Part shown: piece by piece, positions 1 to 8,870 of the stretch | Numbering within the stretch: the first letter of the stretch is position 1 | Layout: every line of letters begins with the position of its first letter | Assembly (NCBI RefSeq): GCF_026250525.1 | Contig: NZ_CP111043.1 | Span: 2,035,421-2,099,420, forward strand | DNA: 64,000 nt | Reading direction: 5' to 3' | Source of the DNA: Chondrinema litorale | GTDB lineage: Bacteria > Bacteroidota > Bacteroidia > Cytophagales > Flammeovirgaceae | Translations under genes and position numbers: made by a program | Notes under the pieces: model-generated | The model's input: the letters and a program-made list of their open reading frames with translations, nothing else | What the model was told of the DNA's origin: nothing | Databases searched by the model: none

Positions 1-186
1 GAAACCGAAAAAGTTATGGCATCGAATCCCAGAAGAATCGACAGCATAAAAATACATTTTACTTTTGAAGAAAATACATTATCTGACGAAGAAAAAATTA
101 AACTTGAAAGGGCCGCTAAAACGTGTCCAGTGGCTTTAAGCCTTCATCCCGATATAAAACAAGAAGTTAGCTTTGATTTTAATTGA
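1..186 (+). CDS. OsmC-family protein, C-terminal fragment (5' end outside window)
   Basis: The reading frame is open from the first base and ends with TGA at 184-186, giving the last 61 residues of a protein. Its Cys-Pro-Val motif within KTCPVALSLHPDI matches the C-terminal Cys-containing signature of OsmC/Ohr-type proteins, small thiol peroxidases that reduce organic hydroperoxides. The second Cys of the family pair would be expected in the missing N-terminal part. The sequence MASNPRRIDSIKIHF upstream fits the beta-strand layout of the OsmC half-domain. The family call rests on one motif and on length, so the exact subfamily is open. A bidirectional terminator follows. Confidence 0.6.
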   Translation, partial: ETEKVMASNPRRIDSIKIHFTFEENTLSDEEKIKLERAAKTCPVALSLHPDIKQEVSFDFN

Positions 187-230
187 TCTAAATGACTAAA
201 TTAAACTAATTGTTAATTCTTTATAATAAG

Positions 231-263
231 AAAAGACCTTCACTAAAGTAAAGGTCTTTTTTT
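231..263. terminator. Bidirectional Rho-independent terminator between the OsmC-like gene and the Gfo/Idh/MocA gene
   Basis: A ten-base inverted repeat AAAAGACCTT (231-240) and AAGGTCTTTT (251-260) encloses a ten-base loop and runs into a T tract. The A-rich left arm makes a U tract on the other strand too, so it can serve both converging genes. Confidence 0.8.
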
Positions 264-292
264 ATGTTTTTGAGTAAGTATTTCTATTTTTC

Positions 293-1597
293 TTAGAAGA
301 ATTTAGTTTCTCCTGGAATTGCAGGGTTATTTCCTGGCCAATCAAATCCCATTTCAAAAGCAGTAGCAATTGCCTCGTTTGAAGGACTCAATACTTCATT
401 TGAGTTTAAGGCTTCTTCAAATGTTACTTCTTGACCTGTGTAAGCTACCATTCTACCCATTAGCGCTAACATAGTACTGTTAGACATCCACTCACCATCG
501 TTAATCGGTTTTCCACTTCTGATAGAAGCAAATAATTCGTTATGCTCTGTTTGATACATATCATAATCATCTCCTCTATATCTCCACTTTTCACCACCTG
601 CATTAATTTCATGCTTTCTCTTAATACAGTCAACCAGACATTGTCCTTTTGTACCGATCATATCTACGGCATAACTTCTAGTGGTATCTTTTTGCTGTCT
701 ACTAAAATGGAACCCTTTACCTCCATTTTCATATTCATAAACTATAGCAAAGTGATCGTAAACATTACCATATTTTTCGTCAGTTCTTTTTTGTCTACCA
801 CCTGTTCCAGTTGCTTTTACTGGTAGTTTATCACCAAATGCCCAAGACATCATATCAATACTATGCACAGCTTGTTCCATTATATGGTCACCAGAGAGCC
901 AATTGTAGTATAACCAGTTTCTTAGTTTATACTGCATTTCATTCCATTCTGGCTGGCGGTCTTTAAACCATAATTCACCAGTATTGTAAGTATTATACAC
1001 AGACATCACATCTCCAATCCCACCATCTAATACACGATTAAAAGTCTCTCTTTTAGGCTCGTGATATCTCCAACAAAAACCTGATACCAATGAAAGGCTT
1101 TTCTTTTTAGCTTCTTCTGCACTTGCCAATATTTTTCTAACACCTGGTGCGTCTACTGCCATTGGCTTTTCGCAGAAAACGTGCTTCCCTTTTTCTATAG
1201 CATATTCCAAATGATCTGGTCTAAATACAGGGGGAGTTGCCAATAAAACTACATCAACATCACTATCAATTAATTTTTTATATGCATCAAAACCTATAAA
1301 CTGATGCTCAGGGTCTACCTGAACTTTATCATTATGAATAGATTTTAGATTTTCGAGTGACGACTGCATTCTGTCAGGGAAAATATCTGCCATTGCAGAT
1401 AAAACTACATTGCTATCTGCACTTAAAGCTTGACTTGCTGCTCCACTACCTCTACCGCCACAACCTACAAGACCAACTTTTAATGTATCAGCATTTGCTG
1501 CAAAAGTTTTTTGAGATAAACCGATGTTAAAAACAAGCGAAGAACCTAATGCTGCTGCTCCGGTTGTCTTAATAAATTTACGTCTTGATTTTTCCAT
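293..1597 (-). CDS. Tat-exported Gfo/Idh/MocA family oxidoreductase
   Basis: This 434-residue protein is probably a periplasmic NAD(P)-dependent sugar or polyol oxidoreductase. The N-terminus SRRKFIK followed by a hydrophobic Ala/Gly/Leu stretch is a twin-arginine signal, which suits a protein that folds with its nucleotide cofactor before export. The Rossmann fold starts near residue 40 with VGLVGCGGRGSG, and the family's EKP motif appears as CEKPMAVD near residue 145. The C-terminal half has the alpha/beta domain of the family with WNEMQYKLRNWLYYNWLSGDH, typical of Bacteroidota 'dehydrogenase' paralogues. Substrate cannot be read from the sequence; no sugar-utilisation genes adjoin it. It converges with the OsmC-like gene. 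Confidence 0.88.
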   Translation of the reverse strand: MEKSRRKFIKTTGAAALGSSLVFNIGLSQKTFAANADTLKVGLVGCGGRGSGAASQALSADSNVVLSAMADIFPDRMQSSLENLKSIHNDKVQVDPEHQFIGFDAYKKLIDSDVDVVLLATPPVFRPDHLEYAIEKGKHVFCEKPMAVDAPGVRKILASAEEAKKKSLSLVSGFCWRYHEPKRETFNRVLDGGIGDVMSVYNTYNTGELWFKDRQPEWNEMQYKLRNWLYYNWLSGDHIMEQAVHSIDMMSWAFGDKLPVKATGTGGRQKRTDEKYGNVYDHFAIVYEYENGGKGFHFSRQQKDTTRSYAVDMIGTKGQCLVDCIKRKHEINAGGEKWRYRGDDYDMYQTEHNELFASIRSGKPINDGEWMSNSTMLALMGRMVAYTGQEVTFEEALNSNEVLSPSNEAIATAFEMGFDWPGNNPAIPGETKFF

Positions 1598-1673
1598 AGT
1601 ATATTAGATGAATGATCTCGGAATAGTATTAATTTATTGTAGAAAAATACATATTTATTCCAACTATAAAAAA

Positions 1674-3242
1674 TCAGGCAATAACAGCGGTTGGCTCTAT
1701 AATTTTCTGAGCTTTTTCTTTTACAATTGATTGAATCGGCTTTTGCTGGATTTTAGATTCGAGCCAAGAGATAATATCGAAGTAAATAAATGCTCTTTTC
1801 TCATATCGATTATGGGTTAGAGGTATTAATTGCTCCCTCAATCCTTCAAATTGTTTAATCAGTTCTTCTTCTGAACTAACCCTATTCAATTTCTTCAAAA
1901 AGTTTAAAATATACTTCTGGAAACTGTGTAAGTCATCTTTTTTCAACAAAAACCTATAAGTCGATCTAATGTAATATTCAATTACATCATTATTTCCCAA
2001 CTCGTAATGGCATATTAAATTAAGAATCCTAGCGAAACTGTGTATGTCTTCCCTTAAGTCAATATCTTCTTCATTAATTATCTTGTTTATCCAAGAAAGT
2101 GCTTCGCGATGATTATCGTTACCGAAAAACATACAAGCTATTTTATAGTACATAATCACTCTTGAATGCCGGTTCAGTCTAGTTATATACTCTTCCAGAT
2201 TGTTTTTAATCTTATTAAACCTTGCTACCCCTAATTTAAAGTCTCCACGCATGAAATATCGGTTGAATTCATGCACATAATTGTACTTAAAAAGCTTTAC
2301 TTGGATGTTTTCATTCAACTCTAAATGAGACATTGTCCTGATGGATTTAAGCTTTTTATGGGTATCTACGAACTCATGATACATGTAAAGTTTATACTGG
2401 GCGATCATCAAACTGTTAATACCTTTGATGTACATATCTAGTCTGGATGCAATTAACTCTCGAGAAGCATCTAATACAGCCACCCACTTTTTTGCATAAT
2501 TATATCCTTGCTCAAAATCCTGAATAAAAAAGTAGTAACCCACTAACAAGTCGTATAAATGGAGTTTTTCATTTAGAGACAAAAACTCCTCATTATAATC
2601 AGGCAGACAGCTTTTTACATACTTTCTTATTTTTTGATAATCTTTCTGATTTCTAATAAAACCGGCTCTTAAATAGAAAGCATTTAACTGTGCCGCCAAG
2701 TTTGTATAGGTATTGATATTGTTAATTCGATTATTAACTTCTTGTACTTCTTTTACTAAAGTATTCACCCTTTCCTGATTGTCTTTAGCTACTGTATGAG
2801 TGAGTACTTTCTTTTCTAGTTTATATATTTCTAGCAAAAGCTCTAGATAATCATATTTTCTAGCCTTCTTTTTAGCCTTTTGTAATACCTTTACACACTG
2901 GCCATATAAACACCTATTATACAGAATTTCGGCAAAGTCTATCACTTCACGTATTTCTATATCAGGTACTTTTGCAACATGGTATTGACGTAGGCTTTGT
3001 AAGATTCTTTTGTATAAATGAGCTTTAATATTAGATAACTGTTCGGGTTTAATTTCCGGTGAATTTTCTAATATAAGATCTTCGTCAAATGCGATTTGCT
3101 GGTCAATTTGATCGAATAGTTTTACAAACTTTTTATTTTCTCCATTGCTCTCTCCTAAGGTATGAAGCTTAAAATACCTCTTTTCACTCTTTTTAAGCGA
3201 TTTAATGAGTTTAAAAAGACTATCAGATTTAGTTTTAGGCAT
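1674..3242 (-). CDS. Bacteroidota hypothetical protein, all-helical TPR-like repeats
   Basis: The protein of about 522 residues has no signal peptide and no membrane segment. It is lysine-rich and looks almost entirely alpha-helical, with repeated paired helices reminiscent of TPR or SEL1-type solenoids (for example near VKVLQKAKKKARKYDYLEL). I chose the ATG at 3242 (MPKTKSDSLFKLIKSL); a TTG six codons upstream is possible but unnecessary. Similar proteins occur as single genes across Bacteroidota without assigned function. It lies divergent from leuA. A cytoplasmic scaffold is a guess from architecture only. Confidence 0.75.
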   Translation of the reverse strand: MPKTKSDSLFKLIKSLKKSEKRYFKLHTLGESNGENKKFVKLFDQIDQQIAFDEDLILENSPEIKPEQLSNIKAHLYKRILQSLRQYHVAKVPDIEIREVIDFAEILYNRCLYGQCVKVLQKAKKKARKYDYLELLLEIYKLEKKVLTHTVAKDNQERVNTLVKEVQEVNNRINNINTYTNLAAQLNAFYLRAGFIRNQKDYQKIRKYVKSCLPDYNEEFLSLNEKLHLYDLLVGYYFFIQDFEQGYNYAKKWVAVLDASRELIASRLDMYIKGINSLMIAQYKLYMYHEFVDTHKKLKSIRTMSHLELNENIQVKLFKYNYVHEFNRYFMRGDFKLGVARFNKIKNNLEEYITRLNRHSRVIMYYKIACMFFGNDNHREALSWINKIINEEDIDLREDIHSFARILNLICHYELGNNDVIEYYIRSTYRFLLKKDDLHSFQKYILNFLKKLNRVSSEEELIKQFEGLREQLIPLTHNRYEKRAFIYFDIISWLESKIQQKPIQSIVKEKAQKIIEPTAVIA

Positions 3243-3317
3243 TGTAATTATTTTTATCAATTATGTGTTTATAAAGCTAATATGATATATTTAACCTGTC
3301 AAGTTTATAATTAGAAA

Positions 3318-3345
3318 TTGTAAAGAAAATTAAAATTAATTTTTG
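3318..3345 (+). promoter_or_regulatory. Candidate Bacteroidota-type promoter for leuA
   Basis: A TTG at 3318-3320 stands 16 bases before TAATTTTTG (3337-3345), close to the Bacteroidota consensus TTG and TAnnTTTG (-33/-7). The -7 element carries one extra base. It lies about 75 bases before the leuA ATG. Pattern match only. Confidence 0.3.
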
Positions 3346-3418
3346 AAAGCAGTGAGATAGAACTAGCTTTAAATTTGAGCAGAAGTTTATTTCTACTAAT
3401 AAATCAGATTTAATCAAC

Positions 3419-4585
3419 ATGGATAATAGAGTAAAAATCTTTGATACAACTTTGAGAGACGGTGAGCAAGTCCCAGGTTGCCGATTGAATACACAGGAAA
3501 AATTGGTTATTGCAGAATCACTGGAATCTCTCGGAGTAGATATAATAGAAGCAGGATTTCCCGTCTCTAGTCCAGGTGATTTTGAGTCTGTAAAAGAGAT
3601 TGCAAAACTTGTAAAAAACCCTGTCGTCTGCGGACTTTCAAGAGCTGTTCAAAAAGATATTGAAGTTGCTGCAGATGCCTTAAAATATGCCAAAAGACCT
3701 AGAATCCATACTGGCTTAGGTACTTCAGATCAACATGTTTTTACAAAGTTAAAAATTACCAGAGAGCAAGTTATCGAAAGAGGAGTTGCTGCGGTTAAGA
3801 TGGCTAAAAAATTTGTAGAAGATGTAGAATTCTACGCAGAAGATGCCGGAAGAACTGACAATGAGTTTTTAGCTCAGGTAGTTGAAGCTGTAATTGCAGC
3901 AGGAGCAACAGTTGTAAATATTCCAGATACTACAGGTTATTGTATTCCTGAAGAATACGGACAAAAAATTAAATACCTTGTCGATAATGTAAAAGGAATT
4001 GAAAAGGCAACGATTTCTACTCACTGCCACAACGATTTGGGTATGGCAACTGCAAACTCAATTACAGGTGTGCAAAATGGTGCAAGACAAGTAGAATGTA
4101 CAATTAATGGTATTGGTGAGCGTGCTGGAAATACTTCTTTAGAAGAAGTTGTTATGGCATTAAAAAAGCACAAATGGCTTGATTTCTACACTGGTATTAA
4201 TACTAAAGACATCTACCCAATTAGCCAGTTAGTTTCGCACACTATGCGAATGCCTATCCAGCCAAATAAGGCGATTGTCGGAAGTAATGCATTTGCACAT
4301 TCATCTGGAATTCATCAGGATGGTTTTATTAAAAACAGAGATAATTACGAGATTATCGATCCTGAAGAAGTTGGCGTTGAAAAATCTTCTATAGTACTTA
4401 CAGCTCGTAGCGGTAGAGCAGCATTATATTTCCGCATTAAAGTTCTTGGTGTAGACCTTTCTAAAGAAGAACTTGACTTAGTTTATCCTAAATTTCTAGA
4501 AGTTGCTGATCACTCTCAAATAGTTGAAGATCAAGATCTTAAAAACATCTTGAGTAGCACTTTAGCTATATCAGTAAACCTATAA
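3419..4585 (+). CDS. leuA: 2-isopropylmalate synthase (short form, no regulatory domain)
   Basis: LeuA condenses acetyl-CoA with 2-oxoisovalerate in the first committed step of leucine synthesis. The 388 residues begin with the HMGL/DRE-TIM barrel motif [10 protein letters not shown] (residues 8-17, metal and substrate binding), followed by the metal-binding [11 protein letters not shown] near 200 and NGIGERAGN near 230. HSSGIHQDG lies in the linker region. The protein stops soon after the linker, so the C-terminal LeuA allosteric domain present in enzymes of about 520 residues is absent. Other leu genes are not adjacent. A homocitrate- or citramalate-synthase role cannot be strictly excluded, because these share the fold. 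Confidence 0.88.
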   Translation: MDNRVKIFDTTLRDGEQVPGCRLNTQEKLVIAESLESLGVDIIEAGFPVSSPGDFESVKEIAKLVKNPVVCGLSRAVQKDIEVAADALKYAKRPRIHTGLGTSDQHVFTKLKITREQVIERGVAAVKMAKKFVEDVEFYAEDAGRTDNEFLAQVVEAVIAAGATVVNIPDTTGYCIPEEYGQKIKYLVDNVKGIEKATISTHCHNDLGMATANSITGVQNGARQVECTINGIGERAGNTSLEEVVMALKKHKWLDFYTGINTKDIYPISQLVSHTMRMPIQPNKAIVGSNAFAHSSGIHQDGFIKNRDNYEIIDPEEVGVEKSSIVLTARSGRAALYFRIKVLGVDLSKEELDLVYPKFLEVADHSQIVEDQDLKNILSSTLAISVNL

Positions 4586-4666
4586 GACATTAAAATTTAA
4601 TTATTCAGTACCAAAAGTTATTTCAATAGCGTAGCTTTGCTGAACTATTAATTGTTTTTAACAATA

Positions 4667-4740
4667 GTACGGGGTGCCATTCAGGCTGAGATCATACCCG
4701 AAGAACCTGATCCAGGTAATGCTGGCGTAGGGAGTCATTT
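4667..4740 (+). promoter_or_regulatory. TPP (THI-box) riboswitch
   Basis: The conserved thi-box core is present: GGGGTGCC (4671-4678), GGCTGAGA (4684-4691), ACCCG then GAACCTGATCCAGGTAATG (4703-4721), and GCTGGCGTAGGGA (4721-4733). These are the THI-box elements that bind thiamine pyrophosphate. It sits about 60 bases before the start of the TonB-dependent receptor. No clear terminator hairpin with a T tract follows, so control of translation initiation is the more likely mode (inference). Confidence 0.95.
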
Positions 4741-4797
4741 TTCGCAACGGGCTTTATTATTCTCTTCAAGGTACTCTGTACATAAATATTTTACCCT

Positions 4798-7254
4798 ATG
4801 TACAGATTATTTCTACTATTTATTTTTAGTTCTATTCTTTCGTTTGGAGCTCAGGCGCAATCGAGCATTCAAGGCAAGATTCTAGATGCAGAATTACTAC
4901 AACCTCTCCCAGGAGCTACGATCCTACTTAAAGGCACTAGTAAAGGAACCATTACTAATGAAAATGGTCTGTTTAGCTTAACTGGAATTCCAGAGGGAGA
5001 GCAAATATTAATTATTTCTTATGTCGGTTTTAACACTATAGAAAAGCAAATATCAGGAGAGCTAAACTCACCTCTTTCTATCATACTAGAACCTTCAGTT
5101 ATTTCTGGAAAAGAAGTAATTGTTTATGCGCAAAGAACTTATCCTGTTACTAAAACTACCTTGGTTTCTAAAGACTTGGATAAGCAAAACCTCGGACAAG
5201 ACTTCCCCCAATTACTCAATTTTACACCATCTATTGTAACTACATCTGATGCAGGAGCAGGAGTGGGTTATACTGGTATGCGAATTAGAGGAAGCGACCC
5301 ACAAAGAATTAATGTTACAGTAAACGGTATCCCTTTAAATGACTCAGAATCTCATGGTGTTTTTTGGGTAAATATGCCAGATTTTGCTAGTTCTGTGAGT
5401 GATGTAACCATCCAAAGAGGTGTTGGAACTTCCGTAAATGGGGCAGGAGCTTTTGGGGCAAGTGTTAATATAAACACCAAGCAACCATCTAATGAAGCAT
5501 TTGCTGGAATCGATAACAGCTATGGCTCATTTAACACATGGAGACATAATGTTGAGGTGAACACTGGTGAAATCGGAAAAGGATTTAACATTTATGGCAG
5601 ATTGTCCAAAGTAAGCTCAGATGGCTTTGTAGATCGCTCCGCAGCAGAACTTAAATCGTTCTATTTGTCAGGCTCTTATCACTCAGAAAAAAGTAATGTT
5701 ACTTTCAATATATTTTCAGGGCAAGAAGTTACTCATCAGGCTTGGTGGGGAGTACCAGAAGCACGCCTAAATAATGATACTGAAGGTATGCAACAATATA
5801 TCTGGAATAACGGACTCACAGAAGCTCAAGCTACAAACTTGTTAGAAAGTGATAGCAGATCGTATAATTACTACATCTACGATAATGAAATTGATAACTA
5901 TCAACAAGATCATTATCAGTTTCTGTATAATTACCAGCCTAATGAGAATTGGCAATTAAATACAGCATTACACTACACTAAAGGCAAGGGTTATTTCGAA
6001 CAAGCTGGCTACGACAAAAGCCTTGATGGTTATCAGCTTTACCCTGTAATAAATAATGATACAATTACGAATAGCGATATTGTCGTTCAAAGATGGCTCG
6101 ATAATGATTTCTACGGAGGAATTTTCTCTTTGAATTATAAAAGTGATGCAAAAATAGATAATACTTCAGTATTTGATATGATTGTTGGTGGAGGTTGGAA
6201 CAGATACGAAGGAGGTCATTTTGGTGATGTTATTTGGGCTAGGTCACTTCCAGCAGATGCTAATGTAAATCAAAGGTATTATTCAAGTGATGCAACTAAA
6301 ACCGATGCAAACATCTATGCTAAAGCTAGTTTACAGATAAAATCTGGACTTTTCCTATTTGGCGATTTGCAACTGAGACGAGTTAATTATTCTTCAGAAG
6401 GTATAGATAATGACCTCCGTGAGATTAATTTTGATGATAACCTCACCTTTTTCAATCCTAAATTTGGTGCTAGATACTTCTTCGGTAACCATGAAATTTA
6501 CACTTCTTTTTCAATTGGCAATAAAGAACCAAATAGAAGTGACTACACTGATGCTACACCGGGTGTAAAGCCAAAGCATGAAACATTAAGAAACTTAGAA
6601 GTGGGCTATGCTAGACATACTGCAAATACATCCTTCGCTGTAAATTACTACTTAATGGATTACAAAAATCAGTTAATACCTACTGGTGAAGTAAACGATG
6701 TTGGTGGTTCTGTTAGAACAAATATTCCATCTAGCTACAGAACAGGTGTTGAAATTCAATGGCAGGTAAAACCTGTAGAAAAACTAACATGGATGGCTAA
6801 TGCTACTTTCAGTAAAAACATCAATAAAGATTTCACAGAATACATCATCAACTATGATGACTTCAGCTACATCAGTAATAATCTTGGAAATACAGACATA
6901 GCATTTTCTCCAGACTTGATAGCTGGTAGCCAGATAATTTACGCTCCTTACAATGGCTTTGAAATGGCATTGTTATCAAAATATGTAGGCAAACAATATC
7001 TAGATAATACTTCAAGTGAAGATCGCATAATTGATGCTTACTTTACTAATGATATTAGATTAAGCTATCAGTTTACTCCAAGCTTTGTTAAGCAAATTGG
7101 TATAGATTTATTGGTGAATAATATCTTTAATGAATTATATGAATCTAATGGCTACACTTATGCATATGCATATGGAGGTTCAATCATTAGAGAAGATCAT
7201 TTTTATCCACAAGCAGGTACTAACTTCTTAGTTAGACTAAGAATAAAGATCTAA
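4798..7254 (+). CDS. TonB-dependent outer-membrane receptor, probably for thiamine or a precursor
   Basis: An 818-residue outer-membrane receptor. A signal peptide (residues 1-21, ending GAQAQ) is followed by a carboxypeptidase-regulatory-like domain (about 22-105, with the PLPGATI and GFNTIE elements typical of Bacteroidota receptors), a plug domain (about 115-225, with GMRIRGSDPQRINVTVNGI) and a 22-strand-type barrel ending with FLVRLRIKI, whose last residues fit a BAM signal. The TPP riboswitch directly upstream implies repression when thiamine pyrophosphate is abundant, so thiamine or a derivative is the likely cargo, as in the thiamin-regulated receptor family described for Bacteroidota. 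No inner-membrane thiamine transporter is adjacent. Confidence 0.88.
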   Translation: MYRLFLLFIFSSILSFGAQAQSSIQGKILDAELLQPLPGATILLKGTSKGTITNENGLFSLTGIPEGEQILIISYVGFNTIEKQISGELNSPLSIILEPSVISGKEVIVYAQRTYPVTKTTLVSKDLDKQNLGQDFPQLLNFTPSIVTTSDAGAGVGYTGMRIRGSDPQRINVTVNGIPLNDSESHGVFWVNMPDFASSVSDVTIQRGVGTSVNGAGAFGASVNINTKQPSNEAFAGIDNSYGSFNTWRHNVEVNTGEIGKGFNIYGRLSKVSSDGFVDRSAAELKSFYLSGSYHSEKSNVTFNIFSGQEVTHQAWWGVPEARLNNDTEGMQQYIWNNGLTEAQATNLLESDSRSYNYYIYDNEIDNYQQDHYQFLYNYQPNENWQLNTALHYTKGKGYFEQAGYDKSLDGYQLYPVINNDTITNSDIVVQRWLDNDFYGGIFSLNYKSDAKIDNTSVFDMIVGGGWNRYEGGHFGDVIWARSLPADANVNQRYYSSDATKTDANIYAKASLQIKSGLFLFGDLQLRRVNYSSEGIDNDLREINFDDNLTFFNPKFGARYFFGNHEIYTSFSIGNKEPNRSDYTDATPGVKPKHETLRNLEVGYARHTANTSFAVNYYLMDYKNQLIPTGEVNDVGGSVRTNIPSSYRTGVEIQWQVKPVEKLTWMANATFSKNINKDFTEYIINYDDFSYISNNLGNTDIAFSPDLIAGSQIIYAPYNGFEMALLSKYVGKQYLDNTSSEDRIIDAYFTNDIRLSYQFTPSFVKQIGIDLLVNNIFNELYESNGYTYAYAYGGSIIREDHFYPQAGTNFLVRLRIKI

Positions 7255-7267
7255 AATTAATGATATA

Positions 7268-7304
7268 AAAAAAGCCAGTTGGAAATCCCCTAACTGGCTT
7301 TTTT
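7268..7304. terminator. Bidirectional terminator between the TonB-dependent receptor and the glycosyltransferase
   Basis: The inverted repeat AAAAAGCCAGTT / AACTGGCTTTTT has an 11-12 base loop and poly-A/poly-T flanks on both sides. It serves two converging genes. Confidence 0.9.
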
Positions 7305-7328
7305 CTTAGAATAAGAATATTTTAAAAC

Positions 7329-8489
7329 TTAGCTCATTTCATAAGTTAAAACTGAAGTGCTCGCTTCTGCATTAACCAATTCTGCATTGGTACATTCAGC
7401 TACTTTTTCGTGATATCTGTTAATTACTATTTTTTCATCAAATTTAGACTCAGCTAGTTTTCTGCTATTCTTACCCATATATTCTATCATATTTGGGCTT
7501 GAAAGTACCATTCTCTCCATTTTTTCGCTTAGGTCATCTGCATTTTTTGCTTCACATAAAAAGCCATTATAAGTATCAACAACTACCTCTCTACAACCTG
7601 GAACATCTGTTGCCACCAATGGCTTACCTTGGCTTGCAGCCTCTAATAAAGAACGAGGAGTTCCTTCTCTGTAAGAAGGTAATACTACACAATCAGCATT
7701 ATCTAAATAAGGTCTTACATCATTTGTTGCACCTAAGTATTCTATTAAGCCTTCTTCTTCCCAATGGTCTACTTTTACTTTGTAGATACCAAGCCCAGAA
7801 CTATAATCAAACTCTCCTAAAAGTTGGCATTTCACTTCTATACCTTTAGCCTTTAACTTTCTTGCGGCTTCTACATATTCCACAATTCCTTTATCATATA
7901 AGATTCTCGCAACAAGTAAGAAAGTAAATACTTTATTTTCTACTCTATTTCCGGGTGTAAAGTGTTGAATATCTACACCAGAACCTGGTAATAAACTTGT
8001 TTTTCTCTTTTCAACTAGCTTTTGACTTATAAAAAGCATTTGATCGTCTCTATTTTGAAAGAAAACATGAGATGGAAATCTGAATGCTGTTTTATATAAA
8101 AAACGAGCTATTTTAGAAGTAATATTGTCGTGAATGAATACTGTACCAAGACCGGTAACATTACAAATTGATGGTATATTACAAAGGTGAGCTGCAATTG
8201 AGCCAAATATGTTTGGCTTGATCGTATATTGAAGAACTACATCAAGATTAGCTTTTTTATAAATATTATATAATTGCATTGTGAGGCGTAGGTCGTTCAA
8301 TGGATTTGAACCCTTATTATCCATATCCAAAGAATAAAATTTACAACCAAGGTCTTCTAGCTTTTTTCCATATCCGTCTTCAGGAGCAATTGCTACAACC
8401 TCATGCCCGTCTTTCAATAATGATTGAATAAGGCCCTTTCGAAAGTTGTAAATATTCCAAGATCTGTTAATCGTAATACCTATAATCAT
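7329..8489 (-). CDS. GT4-family glycosyltransferase (GT-B fold)
   Basis: The 386-residue protein has no signal peptide. Its N-terminal acceptor domain carries NIYNFRKGLIQSLLKDGHEV, and the linker LLPGSGVDIQHFTP (about 165-180) is typical of GT4 enzymes of the capsule/exopolysaccharide type. The donor-binding domain includes FLLVARILYDKGI and the EX7E region EGTPRSLLEAASQGKPLVA (about 290-308). Such enzymes retain configuration and add a sugar from a nucleotide donor to a lipid-linked or growing glycan. No other polysaccharide gene is nearby, so the acceptor is unknown. A long AT-rich stretch lies upstream. Confidence 0.88.
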   Translation of the reverse strand: MIIGITINRSWNIYNFRKGLIQSLLKDGHEVVAIAPEDGYGKKLEDLGCKFYSLDMDNKGSNPLNDLRLTMQLYNIYKKANLDVVLQYTIKPNIFGSIAAHLCNIPSICNVTGLGTVFIHDNITSKIARFLYKTAFRFPSHVFFQNRDDQMLFISQKLVEKRKTSLLPGSGVDIQHFTPGNRVENKVFTFLLVARILYDKGIVEYVEAARKLKAKGIEVKCQLLGEFDYSSGLGIYKVKVDHWEEEGLIEYLGATNDVRPYLDNADCVVLPSYREGTPRSLLEAASQGKPLVATDVPGCREVVVDTYNGFLCEAKNADDLSEKMERMVLSSPNMIEYMGKNSRKLAESKFDEKIVINRYHEKVAECTNAELVNAEASTSVLTYEMS

Positions 8490-8870
8490 CTAATAAAGGG
8501 ATAATATGCTGGTAAATTAATTAAAGTTAAAATCGATTTTCTAACGGCAGCATTTAACAATGATTATAAGAAGAACTTAACGTTTCTTAATTCGATAAGT
8601 TAATTAATTATAATAAAGTGGTAGAGATCAATCTTGCTCTAAAAATAAGAGATTGTATTGCATGAATTTTTAAACAAGAAGTAATTAACTTACATAAAAA
8701 TTAATTTAGCTTTATAGGTATTAAACAAAACTTTATATTGTTATTTCAAATAATAACAGCCTTTTTAACTAAAAACAATAATTCATTTAGAATTACGAGT
8801 TTAGCTTAAAGGTTATTTTATAATTTTTTGTTATAGAAAAATAAAATTATTACAAATATAATTTTCCAGT
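8490..8870. other. AT-rich intergenic region between divergent genes
   Basis: This 381-base stretch separates the minus-strand glycosyltransferase from the plus-strand M61 peptidase and must contain both promoters. I see short palindromic A/T runs such as TTAATTAATTA but no RNA gene, no convincing ORF and no exact TTG/TAnnTTTG promoter pair. Confidence 0.6.

Noticed and set aside
4652..4885. 77-residue ORF over the riboswitch
   Set aside because: It runs through the conserved RNA element and the start of the receptor in another frame.
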